Shown here piece after piece: positions 32,175-40,598 of a stretch of DNA of 64,000 nucleotides. This stretch comes from Aquiluna sp. (lineage in GTDB: Bacteria > Actinomycetota > Actinomycetes > Actinomycetales > Microbacteriaceae). Location: assembly GCA_018402685.1 (NCBI GenBank), contig JAGYIJ010000002.1, positions 372,001 to 436,000 on the forward strand. Direction: 5' to 3'. Every line of letters starts with the position of its first letter. The first letter of the stretch is position 1. The position numbers and the translations under genes were made by a program. The notes below the pieces were generated by a model. That model had not been told where the DNA came from. It worked only from the letters and a program-made list of their open reading frames with translations, and ran no database searches.

Positions 32175-33229
32175 TTATGCATCCTTCTGTTCAGTCTTAG
32201 CCTCTGCGGCTGGTGCCTTCTTGGCAGGCGCCTTCTTAGCTGCAGCGGCTGGAGTCTTCTTAGCAGCAGGCGCTTTCTTAGCGGGTGCCTTTTCTGCGGC
32301 TGCTGGTGCTTCTGCTGCTGGTGCCTCGACTGGAGCCTCTTCTGCTGGTGCCTCTGCAACTGCAGCTTCCTCAGCTGGAGCTGCGGGTGCCTCTTCGGCT
32401 ACTGCTGGAGTCTCAGCTGGGGCTTCTGCTGGGGCTTCTGCTGCAGGCGTCTCGGTTGCTGGAGTCTCAGCTGCAGTGCCCTGCTCTAGGAGCTCGCGCT
32501 CCCACTCAGCTAGAGGCTCTGCCTCTGCTTCGTTGCCGGAGTGACGAGCGATCATGCCGTCAGCTGCAGCGTCAGCAATGACCTTGGTTAGTAGCTCGAT
32601 GGCGCGGATCGCGTCATCGTTACCTGGAATACCGATGGTGACGTCATCTGGGTCACAGTTGGTGTCCAAAATTGCGATTACTGGAATACCGAGCTTCTTA
32701 GCCTCGGTGATTGCCAGGTGCTCCTTGTTGGTGTCAACAACCCAAAGGGCGTTAGGAGTCTTGCTCATGTTGCGAATACCACCAAGGGACTTCTCTAGCT
32801 TGTCGCGCTCGCGACGGAACATTAGAAGTTCTTTTTGGTGAAGCTTGACTTAGAAGCGTCATTGAGGTCCATTGCCTCAAGTTCCTTCATGCGTGAGATT
32901 CGCTTGTTCACAGTGTTGAAGTTGGTCAAAAGACCACCTAGCCAACGCTGGTTAATAAACGGCTGACCAACGCGCAGTGCCTCGGTTGCAACAACCTCTT
33001 GGGCCTGCTTCTTGGTGCCAACGAACATGATCGAACCGCCATTGGCAACTAGGTCACGGACGTAGTTGTAGGCCTGGTCGATGTATTCAACCGACTGCTG
33101 AAGGTCGATGATGTAGATGCCGGAACGATCGGTCAGAATGTGCTTTTTCATCTTTGGGTTCCACCGCTTGGTCTGGTGACCGAAGTGAACTCCCGCGTCC
33201 AAAAGCTGACGCATTGTGATTGTGGCCAA
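32175..33229 (-). CDS. rpsB: 30S ribosomal protein S2 with long Ala/Pro/Glu/Lys tail (one frameshift)
   Basis: The S2 body is clear: [43 protein letters not shown], then [17 protein letters not shown]. The frame breaks near 32,825 in an A-run (FTKK then [15 protein letters not shown]), one missing base. About 240 residues of normal S2 are followed by roughly 110 residues of low-complexity tail: first acidic Ala/Pro/Glu repeats, then Lys/Pro/Ala repeats resembling linker-histone tails. The start is TTG at 33229, with AAAGGAG 8 nt before it; MATITMRQ fits the family N-terminus. Confidence 0.95.
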
Positions 33230-33345
33230 GATGGCTCTCCTTTGGGCACAGCTAAGTGCCCGCTCAGTTTTATGGCTTTACCGGTTGGTAACTCCCCTGG
33301 CATTCCCTACCAAAACACCCAACCTCGGTTGGGACTGACGTTTTC
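33230..33345 (-). promoter_or_regulatory. rpsB leader with two inverted repeats
   Basis: On the minus strand, an inverted repeat CCCAACC-GA-GGTTGGG (33333-33318) is followed by TGTTTT. A second, GGGCAC-TTAGCT-GTGCCC (33261-33244), abuts the Shine-Dalgarno AAAGGAG (33243-33237). The first resembles a weak attenuator; the second could control ribosome access. Regulation is inferred. Confidence 0.4.
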
Positions 33346-33480
33346 GTATTTGTTGGAACACGCGAATTCGCCCTGAGACAAGCTCAGAACGTTGTTTGAG
33401 CATACCAGCGAACAGGGTGCTTATCCACCTGTTTTTTCTTTGCCCAAGCAAACAATTGCAGAACAAAAAATCATGGAGCC

Positions 33481-33955
33481 ATGACAAAACTTCTAGCGAT
33501 ATTCCTAATTCTCATAACTGCCACCGCACCCGCACCGGAGATCATTGCCAAACCGGTGCCCTTTGACCACAGCAACATCCAGGACCACTACCAGAGCACC
33601 ACTCTGGCAAAAAGGTCCTGGTCACCGAGGCATAGACCTCGCCCTAGACAGCCAGAGCCCAATAGTTGCGCCATTTGATGGCGAGGTCTTCTTCGCCGGC
33701 AAGGTGGTCAATCGACAGGTCATCACTCTTGTCTCTGACACTGGCTTGAAAGCAAGCTTTGAGCCGGTGTGTGCGATCCACCCAAAGGGCAGCAGGGTTC
33801 TGAAGGGTCAAAACATTGCGGTGCTGTGTGTTCCAGAGAGCGACTACCAAATGCACTGCGAGAGCTGCGTGCACTTCTCAATCAGAAACCAATACGGCTA
33901 TCTCAACCCGCTGCTGTTCTATGGGATGTTGAAACCGGCGGTCTTGACGAGCTAG
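33481..33955 (+). CDS. secreted M23 (LytM-type) peptidase-like protein (one frameshift)
   Basis: About 158 residues. A signal peptide MTKLLAIFLILITATAPAPEI is followed, after a frame break near 33,605, by a small M23 domain: GHRGIDLALDSQSPIVAPFDGEVFFAG with the HxxxD metal pair, then ..CVHFSIRN. The usual HxH is CxH here, which also occurs in actinobacterial relatives. Enzymes of this fold cut peptidoglycan cross-links; some family members are inactive regulators. It is divergent from rpsB and convergent with xerC, with which it shares a CTAG stop. Confidence 0.75.
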
Positions 33956-34836
33956 GCCCTTGGGTGCGCCTGCTCAAATGAAGCCCGCAGTCGCTCAATC
34001 GAGACATGGGTGTAGATCTGAGTGGTACCCAAAGAGGCATGTCCCAGAATCTCCTGCACCGCCCTCAGGTCAGCTCCGTGATCTAACAAATGCGTTGCGG
34101 CAGAGTGGCGAAGAGTATGTGGCCCGGCTGCCCCCGTTGGAGTCTTTGCCAACTCGTTGGCGACTACCGAGTAGAGCTGACGGACACCAACCTTTTTGCC
34201 TCGAGAATTCAGTAGGAGTGCATCCGATTGTCCAAGGTCAACCTTCGGACGCCCGAGCTTGATCCACGCATCTATTGCTCGCTGAGCAGAGATTCCATAA
34301 GGCAACATGCGCTCTTTTGAACCCTTACCCATCACCCTTACCAATCGTCTCGAGAAGTCAATGTCCGAGACCTTGAGTCCTGCAAGCTCACTAACTCTCA
34401 TGCCGGTTGAGTAAAGCAGTTCAAATGCACACCAGCGCAGCAACAATGTTGGTTCACCGGAGGCAGCTGCATCCTCAAGATCCGTCAAAACCTCAGCTAG
34501 AGAGCTCTCTGATGCAACCTTGGGCAAGGTCCGATCCAATTTGGGGGTTTTCAGCCTGATCCCAGGGTCCTCAGTGATGATCTCGCGTTCAAAGAGCCAG
34601 CCGGAGAAGGCCCTGAGGGAAGAGGTCTTTCTTGCCAAGGTGCTCTTCGATGCCCCGGCCTCAGCTTGGGCATAGAGCCAGTTGCGCAGAGTCTCGAGAT
34701 TTAGCTCGCCTTTGGAGGTCTTTTCAAAATCCAAGTAGTCAGCGATGTCTGATAGGTATGCCTTTTGAGTGTTCTCGCTCGTCCCGCGGGCAGATAGCCA
34801 GCGGCCAAACTGCGACAGCTCACGCGAGAGATCCAT
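33952..34836 (-). CDS. xerC: tyrosine recombinase XerC
   Basis: Chromosome-dimer resolvase acting with XerD at dif. 294 residues, intact. The SAM-like N-terminal core-binding domain is followed by the catalytic domain with R147 (STGMRVSEL), K171 (GKGSKERM), H240 and R243 (HTLRHSAATHLLDHG), H266 (LGHASLG) and nucleophile Y275 (QIYTHVS). The location after dprA is the standard actinobacterial chromosomal one, so this is the housekeeping enzyme rather than a phage integrase. Confidence 0.93.
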   Translation of the reverse strand: MDLSRELSQFGRWLSARGTSENTQKAYLSDIADYLDFEKTSKGELNLETLRNWLYAQAEAGASKSTLARKTSSLRAFSGWLFEREIITEDPGIRLKTPKLDRTLPKVASESSLAEVLTDLEDAAASGEPTLLLRWCAFELLYSTGMRVSELAGLKVSDIDFSRRLVRVMGKGSKERMLPYGISAQRAIDAWIKLGRPKVDLGQSDALLLNSRGKKVGVRQLYSVVANELAKTPTGAAGPHTLRHSAATHLLDHGADLRAVQEILGHASLGTTQIYTHVSIERLRASFEQAHPRA

Positions 34837-34864
34837 GAATCAAAGACTAACTTCGCATTCGTAA

Positions 34865-35935
34865 TTAGCTGCGGATAAACATGGAGTCTGGAACGGGTAG
34901 GCGCTCCCGCTGAACTTGTTTCAGTTCGACAAGAACTTCTGAGACTGTTAGCCCGGACTCGGCAGCGATTTCCTCCACACCGCGCTTGCCATCCCGCATC
35001 GCGTCTAGCACTCGCCTTCTCACAGAGCTGTCCTCAAACAAGATTTCTTTTCCCAACTGAAAAGGTTTGGCTAAGCCCTCCTGGATCATCGCGTTGGTGC
35101 CCTGAGATGCCCTATCGGACCATGCACCTGGAACAGCAAACACTTCTCGACCCAGCATGCGAGCTGAGTTTGCAGTGTTCTTTGACCCAGAGCGATAGGC
35201 AGCTTGCACCACATAGAGCTCCCTGCTTGCAGCCGCAATCAGTCGATTGCGCTGCAAGAAGCGGAATCGAGAGGGCGCAGTCCCGGAGCAAGCTCACTCA
35301 CCAGTGCTCCCCCGGCTCTGAACCATCTCGTGAAAGAGCGACCAGTTATCAAGTGGGTAGGCGCGATCAATGCCGCCCGCCATAAACGCAACGGTTGGCA
35401 AACCCTGATCCAGCGCGGCTCTGTGAGCGGCGGCATCGATACCTTTGGCTCCGCCTGAGACCACCGGCGAGTTCAAGAGTCTTACTAGCTTTGAGGTTTG
35501 GTTCAATCCCTTGGCTGATGGTTCTCTGGTTCCAACCACGCCAACAAAGTCAGATTCGAGTGCATCGATGTCACCAGCCACCCACAAAACATACGGAGCA
35601 TGATTCCCGAGGTCCGCAAACTTGGTGCTCAGGACTGGGAGCTGCTCAAAGAACACCGGTCTCGCACCCCAACGGATTGCCTTTTCAATTGTTTGCTGCA
35701 GGTCGATGCTCTTTAGCCTGAGCTCAAAGCGCTCAACGAGAGCTTTGAGGTTGCCCTCTTGCTCCGGATAAAAGCTGTGGAGGTACTCCTGCAGGTTGCG
35801 CCTAGTCGCCGGATGAGAGATGCGCTCAGCGATCTCCGGGCCAAAGGTTTCAAAGATTAGATGCGCTAGCGCATCTCCAGGCTCGGAGAGCATGGAGTAT
35901 TTGATGGTTTGTAGTTGCTGTTCGCTGATCTGCAT
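34865..35935 (-). CDS. dprA: DNA-processing protein DprA (frameshifted)
   Basis: A Rossmann-fold protein that loads RecA on incoming single-stranded DNA in natural transformation. Start ATG at 35935 with AAGGAGG 6-7 nt before it. Segments seen: DFVGVVGTREPSAKG, VVSGGAKGIDAAAHRAAL, TVAFMAGGIDRAYP, then in other frames GALVSELAPGL and RNRLIAAASRELYVVQAAYRSGSKNTA, ending with a C-terminal winged-helix-like part (GVEEIAAESGLTVSEVL). Two frame breaks lie between about 35,257 and 35,310. The upstream yraN and comM genes usual in this neighbourhood are absent. Confidence 0.9.
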
Positions 35936-36008
35936 GATCGCCTCCTTGGAAGGCGATGGTTGCAAGAACTAAAGAGAAAAGTTTTTGAAAAATGAAATCT
36001 GTGGATAA

Positions 36009-36338
36009 CTAGGGCTGATCGCCGACTGCTAACTCTTCAGGAATCTCAATCTCCTGGTTGCCGATCTCTTCGACATTAACGTCCTTGAAGGTCATGACCT
36101 TGACCTGCTTCACAAACCTGTCGGTGCGGTAGATGTCCCAAACCCAAACATCTTGCATTTGAAGTTCAAAATAGAAATCGGTTGCGGTGTCGATGCGCTT
36201 TAGCTCAACGTCGTTGGCCAGGTAGAACCGGCGCTCAGTCTCTACGACGTAGCGGAACATCTTCACGACATCGCGGTATTCGCGATAAAGAGCTAGCTCT
36301 TGATCTCTGTCGTAGTCTTCGAAGTCGTTCTCGTCCAT
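36009..36338 (-). CDS. DUF2469 family protein
   Basis: 109 residues, very acidic N-terminus (MDENDFEDYDRDQELALYREYRDVV) and FRYVVETERRFYLAND. This small family is restricted to actinobacteria and nearly always sits next to rnhB, as here. Function unknown. Intact; 20 bp after rnhB on the same strand. Confidence 0.85.
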   Translation of the reverse strand: MDENDFEDYDRDQELALYREYRDVVKMFRYVVETERRFYLANDVELKRIDTATDFYFELQMQDVWVWDIYRTDRFVKQVKVMTFKDVNVEEIGNQEIEIPEELAVGDQP

Positions 36339-36357
36339 ATCGTTTGCAGTCTAAACC

Positions 36358-36994
36358 TCAAAAAAGCAAAAGGTCATCCGCAAGGATTTTTGTTAGCCAA
36401 CTCTTTCGATGCTCAGGGCTTGGCCCCATGGCCTGAATCGCTTCAATGTGTTTTTGCGAGGCATAACCCTTGTTCTCTTCAAAGCCGTAGCCCGGATAGA
36501 TCTTTGCAAGTTCAACCATCAAAGAGTCCCTTGCAACCTTGGCAGAGATAGCAGCGGCAGCAACGCTGCCGCAGTCTCTATCTGCCTTGGTCTTCATCAC
36601 AACCTCAACATCCAGATCAGCCAGGAAGTTGTGAGAGCCATCCAGCAAAACGATCGGGTTTGAATACTGAAACATCGTTCAAGGTTTGAATAACAGCGGC
36701 CTTGAGAGCCGCCATGATGCCCCTCTGGTCAACAAACTCAGCGCCAGAGAGTCCAACTCTGGCTTCACCCCAGTTGGCAACCTCATGGGCAAGTGCTGCT
36801 CTTTTGGGTTCGGGAACAAGCTTTGAGTCTTTGAGGTCTTTGGGCATGCCCTCAAGGAGCTCTGCGGTCAAAAAGAAAGCTCCTGAGGCAACCGGTCCTG
36901 CAAGGGCTCCCCTGCCAACCTCGTCGATGCCGATGACGACATCGTGCTTCTCCAAGAGCTCACGCTCAAGATCAAGGCTTGGGAACGCCACCAA
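36358..36994 (-). CDS. rnhB: ribonuclease HII (one frameshift)
   Basis: Removes ribonucleotides from DNA. The N-terminus has the catalytic GIDEVGRGALAGPV (D and E metal ligands), and the C-terminal part has VLLDGSHNFLA, KADRDCGSVAAAAISAKVARD and PGYGFEENKGYAS. About 212 residues. The frame breaks near 36,660, between SVFKPD-like sequence and NPIVLLDG. The start lies 23 nt inside the lepB 3' end. Confidence 0.93.
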
Positions 36995-37721
36995 ATACCT
37001 CAGGGTAGTTATCTAGGAAAGTCCAGTTGTCCATGGGCCAAGAGATCACAAACGCCCTGCCAACCAAAACCTCTTCTGGCACAAACCCGCCGGTTGGCAG
37101 GTCGGTGTGATATCTAGAGTCTGTGGAGTTTGGTCTGTTGTCACCCATAACCCAGTAGTGACCCTCTGGGACAGTCACGCTGAACTCAATTTCTGATGGG
37201 TTAGCACCTGGGCGAAGATAAGGCTCATCAATGCCAACGCCATTGATGAGAAGCCTGCCCTCATCATCGCAGCAGGTGACAACATCGCCTGGAAGACCAA
37301 TAACTCTCTTGACTAGGTGTTCTGCAGAGTCTGGAGCGGTGATGCCGAAGGTGCCGAGGATAAAGTCGCTGATCTCTTGAATGGGTTCCTTATCGCTGGT
37401 TGGGATAGCTCCCAACCAGCCACCTGGATCACGGAACACCACGATGTCACCGCGCTGGACCTCCATGACCTCTGGAACCATCACGTTGACGATGATGCGG
37501 TCATTGATCTGCAGGGTGTCAAGCATTGAGCCTGAGGGGATATAGAAGCTTCTGATTAGAAAAGCCTTGATCAGAACCGAGAGAATCAGCGCAGCGCCAA
37601 CGATAACGACCAGGTCGATAAGGAAGGCAGCTAGTGGGTTTTTTCTAAATTTCTTCAGAGAGCGCGATAGCCCAGCAATAGGTGATTGCTTTCGGGGTCT
37701 GATCTCCCCGGCCTCTGACAT
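36972..37721 (-). CDS. lepB: signal peptidase I
   Basis: Membrane serine protease that removes export signal peptides. 249 residues with one TM helix (about 32-56). The catalytic dyad is S65 in IPSGSMLDTL and K138 in LVKRVIGLPGD; GDNRPNSTDSR is the conserved box E. Intact. It lies between rplS and rnhB, the standard order. Confidence 0.95.
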   Translation of the reverse strand: MSEAGEIRPRKQSPIAGLSRSLKKFRKNPLAAFLIDLVVIVGAALILSVLIKAFLIRSFYIPSGSMLDTLQINDRIIVNVMVPEVMEVQRGDIVVFRDPGGWLGAIPTSDKEPIQEISDFILGTFGITAPDSAEHLVKRVIGLPGDVVTCCDDEGRLLINGVGIDEPYLRPGANPSEIEFSVTVPEGHYWVMGDNRPNSTDSRYHTDLPTGGFVPEEVLVGRAFVISWPMDNWTFLDNYPEVFGGVPKP

Positions 37722-37748
37722 GACGCTAAGTCTAGTGAAAGCGTCTGA

Positions 37749-38099
37749 TTAGACGTTTTCGCGCTTCTCGCGAATCTTCGCAGCCTTACCGCGAAGTGAG
37801 CGCAAGTAGTAAAGCTTTGCTCTGCGAACATCACCCTTTGACACAACCTCGATCTTGTCGATCACTGGGGAGTGCAGTGGGAAGGTTCTCTCTACGCCAA
37901 CCTGGAAGGAGATCTTGCGAACAATGAAGGTCTCGCGGATGCCGTGACCGGAGCGAGCAATAACAATGCCCTGGAACACCTGAATACGGCTGCGGTTACC
38001 TTCCACGATGTTTACGTGGACCTTTACGGTGTCGCCTGCGCGAAACTCTGGGATGTCGGTCTTTAGGTTCTTGGCGTCTACAACGTCGAGAATGTGCAT
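37749..38099 (-). CDS. rplS: 50S ribosomal protein L19
   Basis: 116 residues, intact. [55 protein letters not shown] and [18 protein letters not shown] are diagnostic. It is separated from trmD by a 231-bp gap holding repeated TTATAA-centred motifs, so it probably has its own promoter. Confidence 0.97.
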   Translation of the reverse strand: MHILDVVDAKNLKTDIPEFRAGDTVKVHVNIVEGNRSRIQVFQGIVIARSGHGIRETFIVRKISFQVGVERTFPLHSPVIDKIEVVSKGDVRRAKLYYLRSLRGKAAKIREKRENV

Positions 38100-38247
38100 G
38101 ATCTCTTCTTTCCTTTTGCACGCAGGTCAAAACGGTTAGCTAAAAAGTGTTTGTTTTATGCCCATACTCCCCTGCGGCAGAGACCTTTGGGCACCGGAGA
38201 AGTCTGCCATAGTTCTGGGAGGGTGGCAAGCCTCACGATAAGAGCTA

Positions 38248-38337
38248 TTTATAAGAAATTGCCTCTCGAGGACCCAAACCAAGACGGTTTTATAAGAAAA
38301 GCCCGAAAAATTTATAAAATGGCGATTCTTTTATAAG
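38248..38337. repeat. four TTATAA-centred motifs between rplS and trmD
   Basis: The 231-bp gap has TTTATAAG at 38248, 38289 and 38330, and TTTATAAA at 38311. Steps are 41, 22 and 19 bp, near multiples of two helical turns. The last copy contains the trmD TAA stop. No gene is seen in this gap. Possible protein-binding sites or promoter elements for rplS; unproven. Confidence 0.45.
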
Positions 38338-39024
38338 TTTTCGTCGCCCAAGAGATCAGGGCGGTTCTCACGAGTGCGAATAACCTGCTGCTCCTTGCGC
38401 CACTTCTCGATCTCAGCGTGGTGACCAGAGAGCAAAACATCTGGAACCTCGAGCCCTCTCCAAACACTTGGCTTGGTATAGCTCGGGTATTCCAACAGAC
38501 CATCGGAGTGAGATTCTTCAATGATGCTCTCGGCATTACCCATAAACCCAGGCAAGAGCCTCGTGATGGCCTCGATCATCGCAATGGCGGCGACTTCGCC
38601 GCCATTTAGGACATAGTCACCAATCGAGATCTCTCGAACATCGGCAACGCTCCCGGCATAGTCAACAACTCGCTGGTCAATGCCCTCATAGCGACCACAG
38701 GCAAAGATCAAGTGGTCATGAGTTGAGAGCTCTTGGGCCATGGCTTGCGTGAAGGGTTGTCCGGCAGGGGTGGTGAAAATAACAACCGGCTTTTTGCCCT
38801 CGGGAATCACATCGTCAAAGGCTTTGCCCCAGGGCTCTGGCATCATCACCATGCCTGCTCCCCCGCCATAGGGAGAGTCATCAACGGTCTTGTGCTTATC
38901 CTCAGTCCACGACCGAAGGTCGTGGGCGTGGAAATCGATTAGGCCCTTGTCTCTGGCCTTGCCAAAAGAGAAAGCTCTAGGGCATCAAAGTAGCTGGGAA
39001 AATACTGATGGCATCAATTCGCAT
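38331..39024 (-). CDS. trmD: tRNA (guanine-N1)-methyltransferase (frameshifted N-terminus)
   Basis: Forms m1G37 in tRNAs; trefoil-knot SPOUT enzyme. The intact part holds [43 protein letters not shown] and [14 protein letters not shown]. The N-terminus [10 protein letters not shown] begins at the ATG at 39024 (ATGATG at 39027-39022), overlapping the rimM end. It is broken twice: [10 protein letters not shown] and then [19 protein letters not shown] lie in different frames (about 38,990 and 38,970). About 231 residues when repaired. Confidence 0.93.
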
Positions 39025-39541
39025 CATCTTCCTCTAACTCTTCAAACAATCCACCAGGTGGTGTGATCTCAATCAAACCAGCTGAGACATCAACCTTGGG
39101 CACAAATGCCTTCACAAAAGGCAAAAGAACTTCTTTGTCTTCCAGCTTGATAACCAACAAATCCTGCGCTGGCATGTGATTCACCTGAACCAGTGTGCCG
39201 ATTTCAACGCCGTTTCTAAACACCTTCAACCCAGCCAACTGGTGGTCATACCAAGCCTCTGGTTCTTCAGGCAACACATCAAGTGGCTGGTCAATCAACA
39301 AGATCGCCTTGATCAGGCCCTCGGCCTGATCGCGATCTGTGATGCCCTCAAGAAACAAAACCGGAGAAGTGTTGAACCACTTCAGCTCTTGGACGGTGAC
39401 GGTCTTTCCAAACCATGGAGACTCTTCAGGAACCTGCAACTGCAGAACAGCGCCTTTTGTGAAGCGCTCGTTTGGGGAGTCTGTGTAAAGCTCAAGCTTG
39501 ATAGCTCCCTTGAGGCCGTGTGCTTTTAGCAGTCGGCCCAC
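39014..39541 (-). CDS. rimM: ribosome maturation factor RimM
   Basis: Assists 30S head assembly and binds S19. 175 residues from GTG at 39541. RVGRLLKAHGLKGAIKLELYTDSP is the N-terminal signature, followed by the PRC-barrel part with HQLAGLKVFRNGVEIGTLV and VLLPFVKAFVPKVD. In-frame similarity (TKLR) extends a few residues upstream of the GTG but no standard start codon is found there before a stop, so the true start may be masked by an error or be unusual. The 3' end overlaps trmD. Confidence 0.92.
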   Translation of the reverse strand: MGRLLKAHGLKGAIKLELYTDSPNERFTKGAVLQLQVPEESPWFGKTVTVQELKWFNTSPVLFLEGITDRDQAEGLIKAILLIDQPLDVLPEEPEAWYDHQLAGLKVFRNGVEIGTLVQVNHMPAQDLLVIKLEDKEVLLPFVKAFVPKVDVSAGLIEITPPGGLFEELEEDDAN

Positions 39542-39557
39542 TCGGAGCTTGGTGGTA

Positions 39558-39794
39558 CTAGAAATCTGTATCCACCACGTCTACTCGAACCCGCTTGCCA
39601 TCAGCAAGGGCGTTCACGACGGTTCTAAGTGCGGTGGCAGTTCTGCCACCCTTGCCGATGACCCTACCCAGGTCATCTGGGTGCACGCGCACCTCCAGCA
39701 GCTCTCCCGAGCCAGCGTTGCGAACAGCAACGGTGGCGTCATCGGGATTGTTCACGATCGCGCGAACGAGATACTGGAGGGTCGCTTGCAACAT
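39558..39794 (-). CDS. khpA: KH-domain RNA-binding protein KhpA
   Basis: 78 residues comprising a single KH domain with the GxxG loop IGKGGRTATALRTVV. KhpA binds RNA, usually with KhpB. It sits between rpsP and rimM, its standard place in Gram-positive bacteria. Intact. Confidence 0.93.
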   Translation of the reverse strand: MLQATLQYLVRAIVNNPDDATVAVRNAGSGELLEVRVHPDDLGRVIGKGGRTATALRTVVNALADGKRVRVDVVDTDF

Positions 39795-39800
39795 AAGTGA

Positions 39801-40454
39801 TTAGGCCTTTGGCTCTTCAGCTGACTCTGCAGCTGCTTCCTCAGCAACAGGTGCCTCTGCCTCAGCAGCAGGTGCCTCTTCAGCTACAGCCTCGGCTGGA
39901 GCTTCTTCAGCAGCTGCTTCAGCTGGTGCCTCTTCAGCAACAACTTCCTCGGCTACTGCCTCTGGAGCTGCCTCTGCTGGAGCCTCAGCTGGAGTCTCAA
40001 CGACCTCAGCAGCTGCCTCAACGGCCTCTGGAGCCTCGACTGCCTCAGCGGCAGGTGCGTCAGCAACTGGTGCTTCTGCAGCTGGTGCCTCTTCGGTCTT
40101 GACTGGCTTCTCGACCTTTGGAAGAAGTACTGACTTCTTCTTGGTGTCTGCGCTGAAGGCTTCCTTAGCGGCAGGTGAGCGAAGGGTGTTCTTCTTCTCG
40201 CCCTTGTCGTTGGCTAGATCGCCAGTGATCTTTAGGATCACTGCCATCTGCTCAGTTGGCTGAGCGCCAACTGATAGCCAGTACTGGGCACGCTCTGAGT
40301 TGACCTCGATGGTCGAGGGCTCGGTGGTCGGAACGTAGCGACCAATCTCTTCAATTACACGACCATCGCGGTGAGTGCGAGAGTCTGCAACAACAATTCG
40401 GTAGTGCGGGTCGCGCTTCTTGCCGATGCGCTTTAGGCGGATTTTTACAGCCAC
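39801..40454 (-). CDS. rpsP: 30S ribosomal protein S16 with long Ala/Glu-rich tail
   Basis: Start at GTG 40454 ([21 protein letters not shown]), with AGGAG just upstream; frames further upstream lack similarity. The S16 core runs to about residue 85, followed by an actinobacterial basic extension ([14 protein letters not shown]). Then come roughly 95 residues of acidic Ala/Glu/Pro repeats ending EEPKA. At about 217 residues it is far longer than the 80-160 residues usual for S16. Intact. Confidence 0.94.
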   Translation of the reverse strand: MAVKIRLKRIGKKRDPHYRIVVADSRTHRDGRVIEEIGRYVPTTEPSTIEVNSERAQYWLSVGAQPTEQMAVILKITGDLANDKGEKKNTLRSPAAKEAFSADTKKKSVLLPKVEKPVKTEEAPAAEAPVADAPAAEAVEAPEAVEAAAEVVETPAEAPAEAAPEAVAEEVVAEEAPAEAAAEEAPAEAVAEEAPAAEAEAPVAEEAAAESAEEPKA

Positions 40455-40598
40455 AATTCTCCTGTGAGGTTTCGGGGCGAGTTTCCACCGTGAGCGTGGG
40501 GGCACACTCGGAGGTTTCTCAAGGTTTTTCGATTACGTCCAGATAGAGGGTCGAGACGCTCGAACTCGCAAAAGTCTGCCAGAAAAATGGCAAAACCG

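Noticed and set aside
32221-32581. Ala/Gly/Ser-rich plus-strand frames opposite the rpsB tail
   Set aside because: They are the reverse image of the low-complexity S2 tail, not independent genes.
32820-32830. Programmed frameshift in rpsB at an A-run
   Set aside because: Position and sequence have no known programmed-shift precedent in S2, and similar breaks occur in many unrelated genes of the window.
33952-34836. Tyrosine recombinase as a mobile-element integrase
   Set aside because: Length, sequence and the dprA neighbourhood fit housekeeping XerC.
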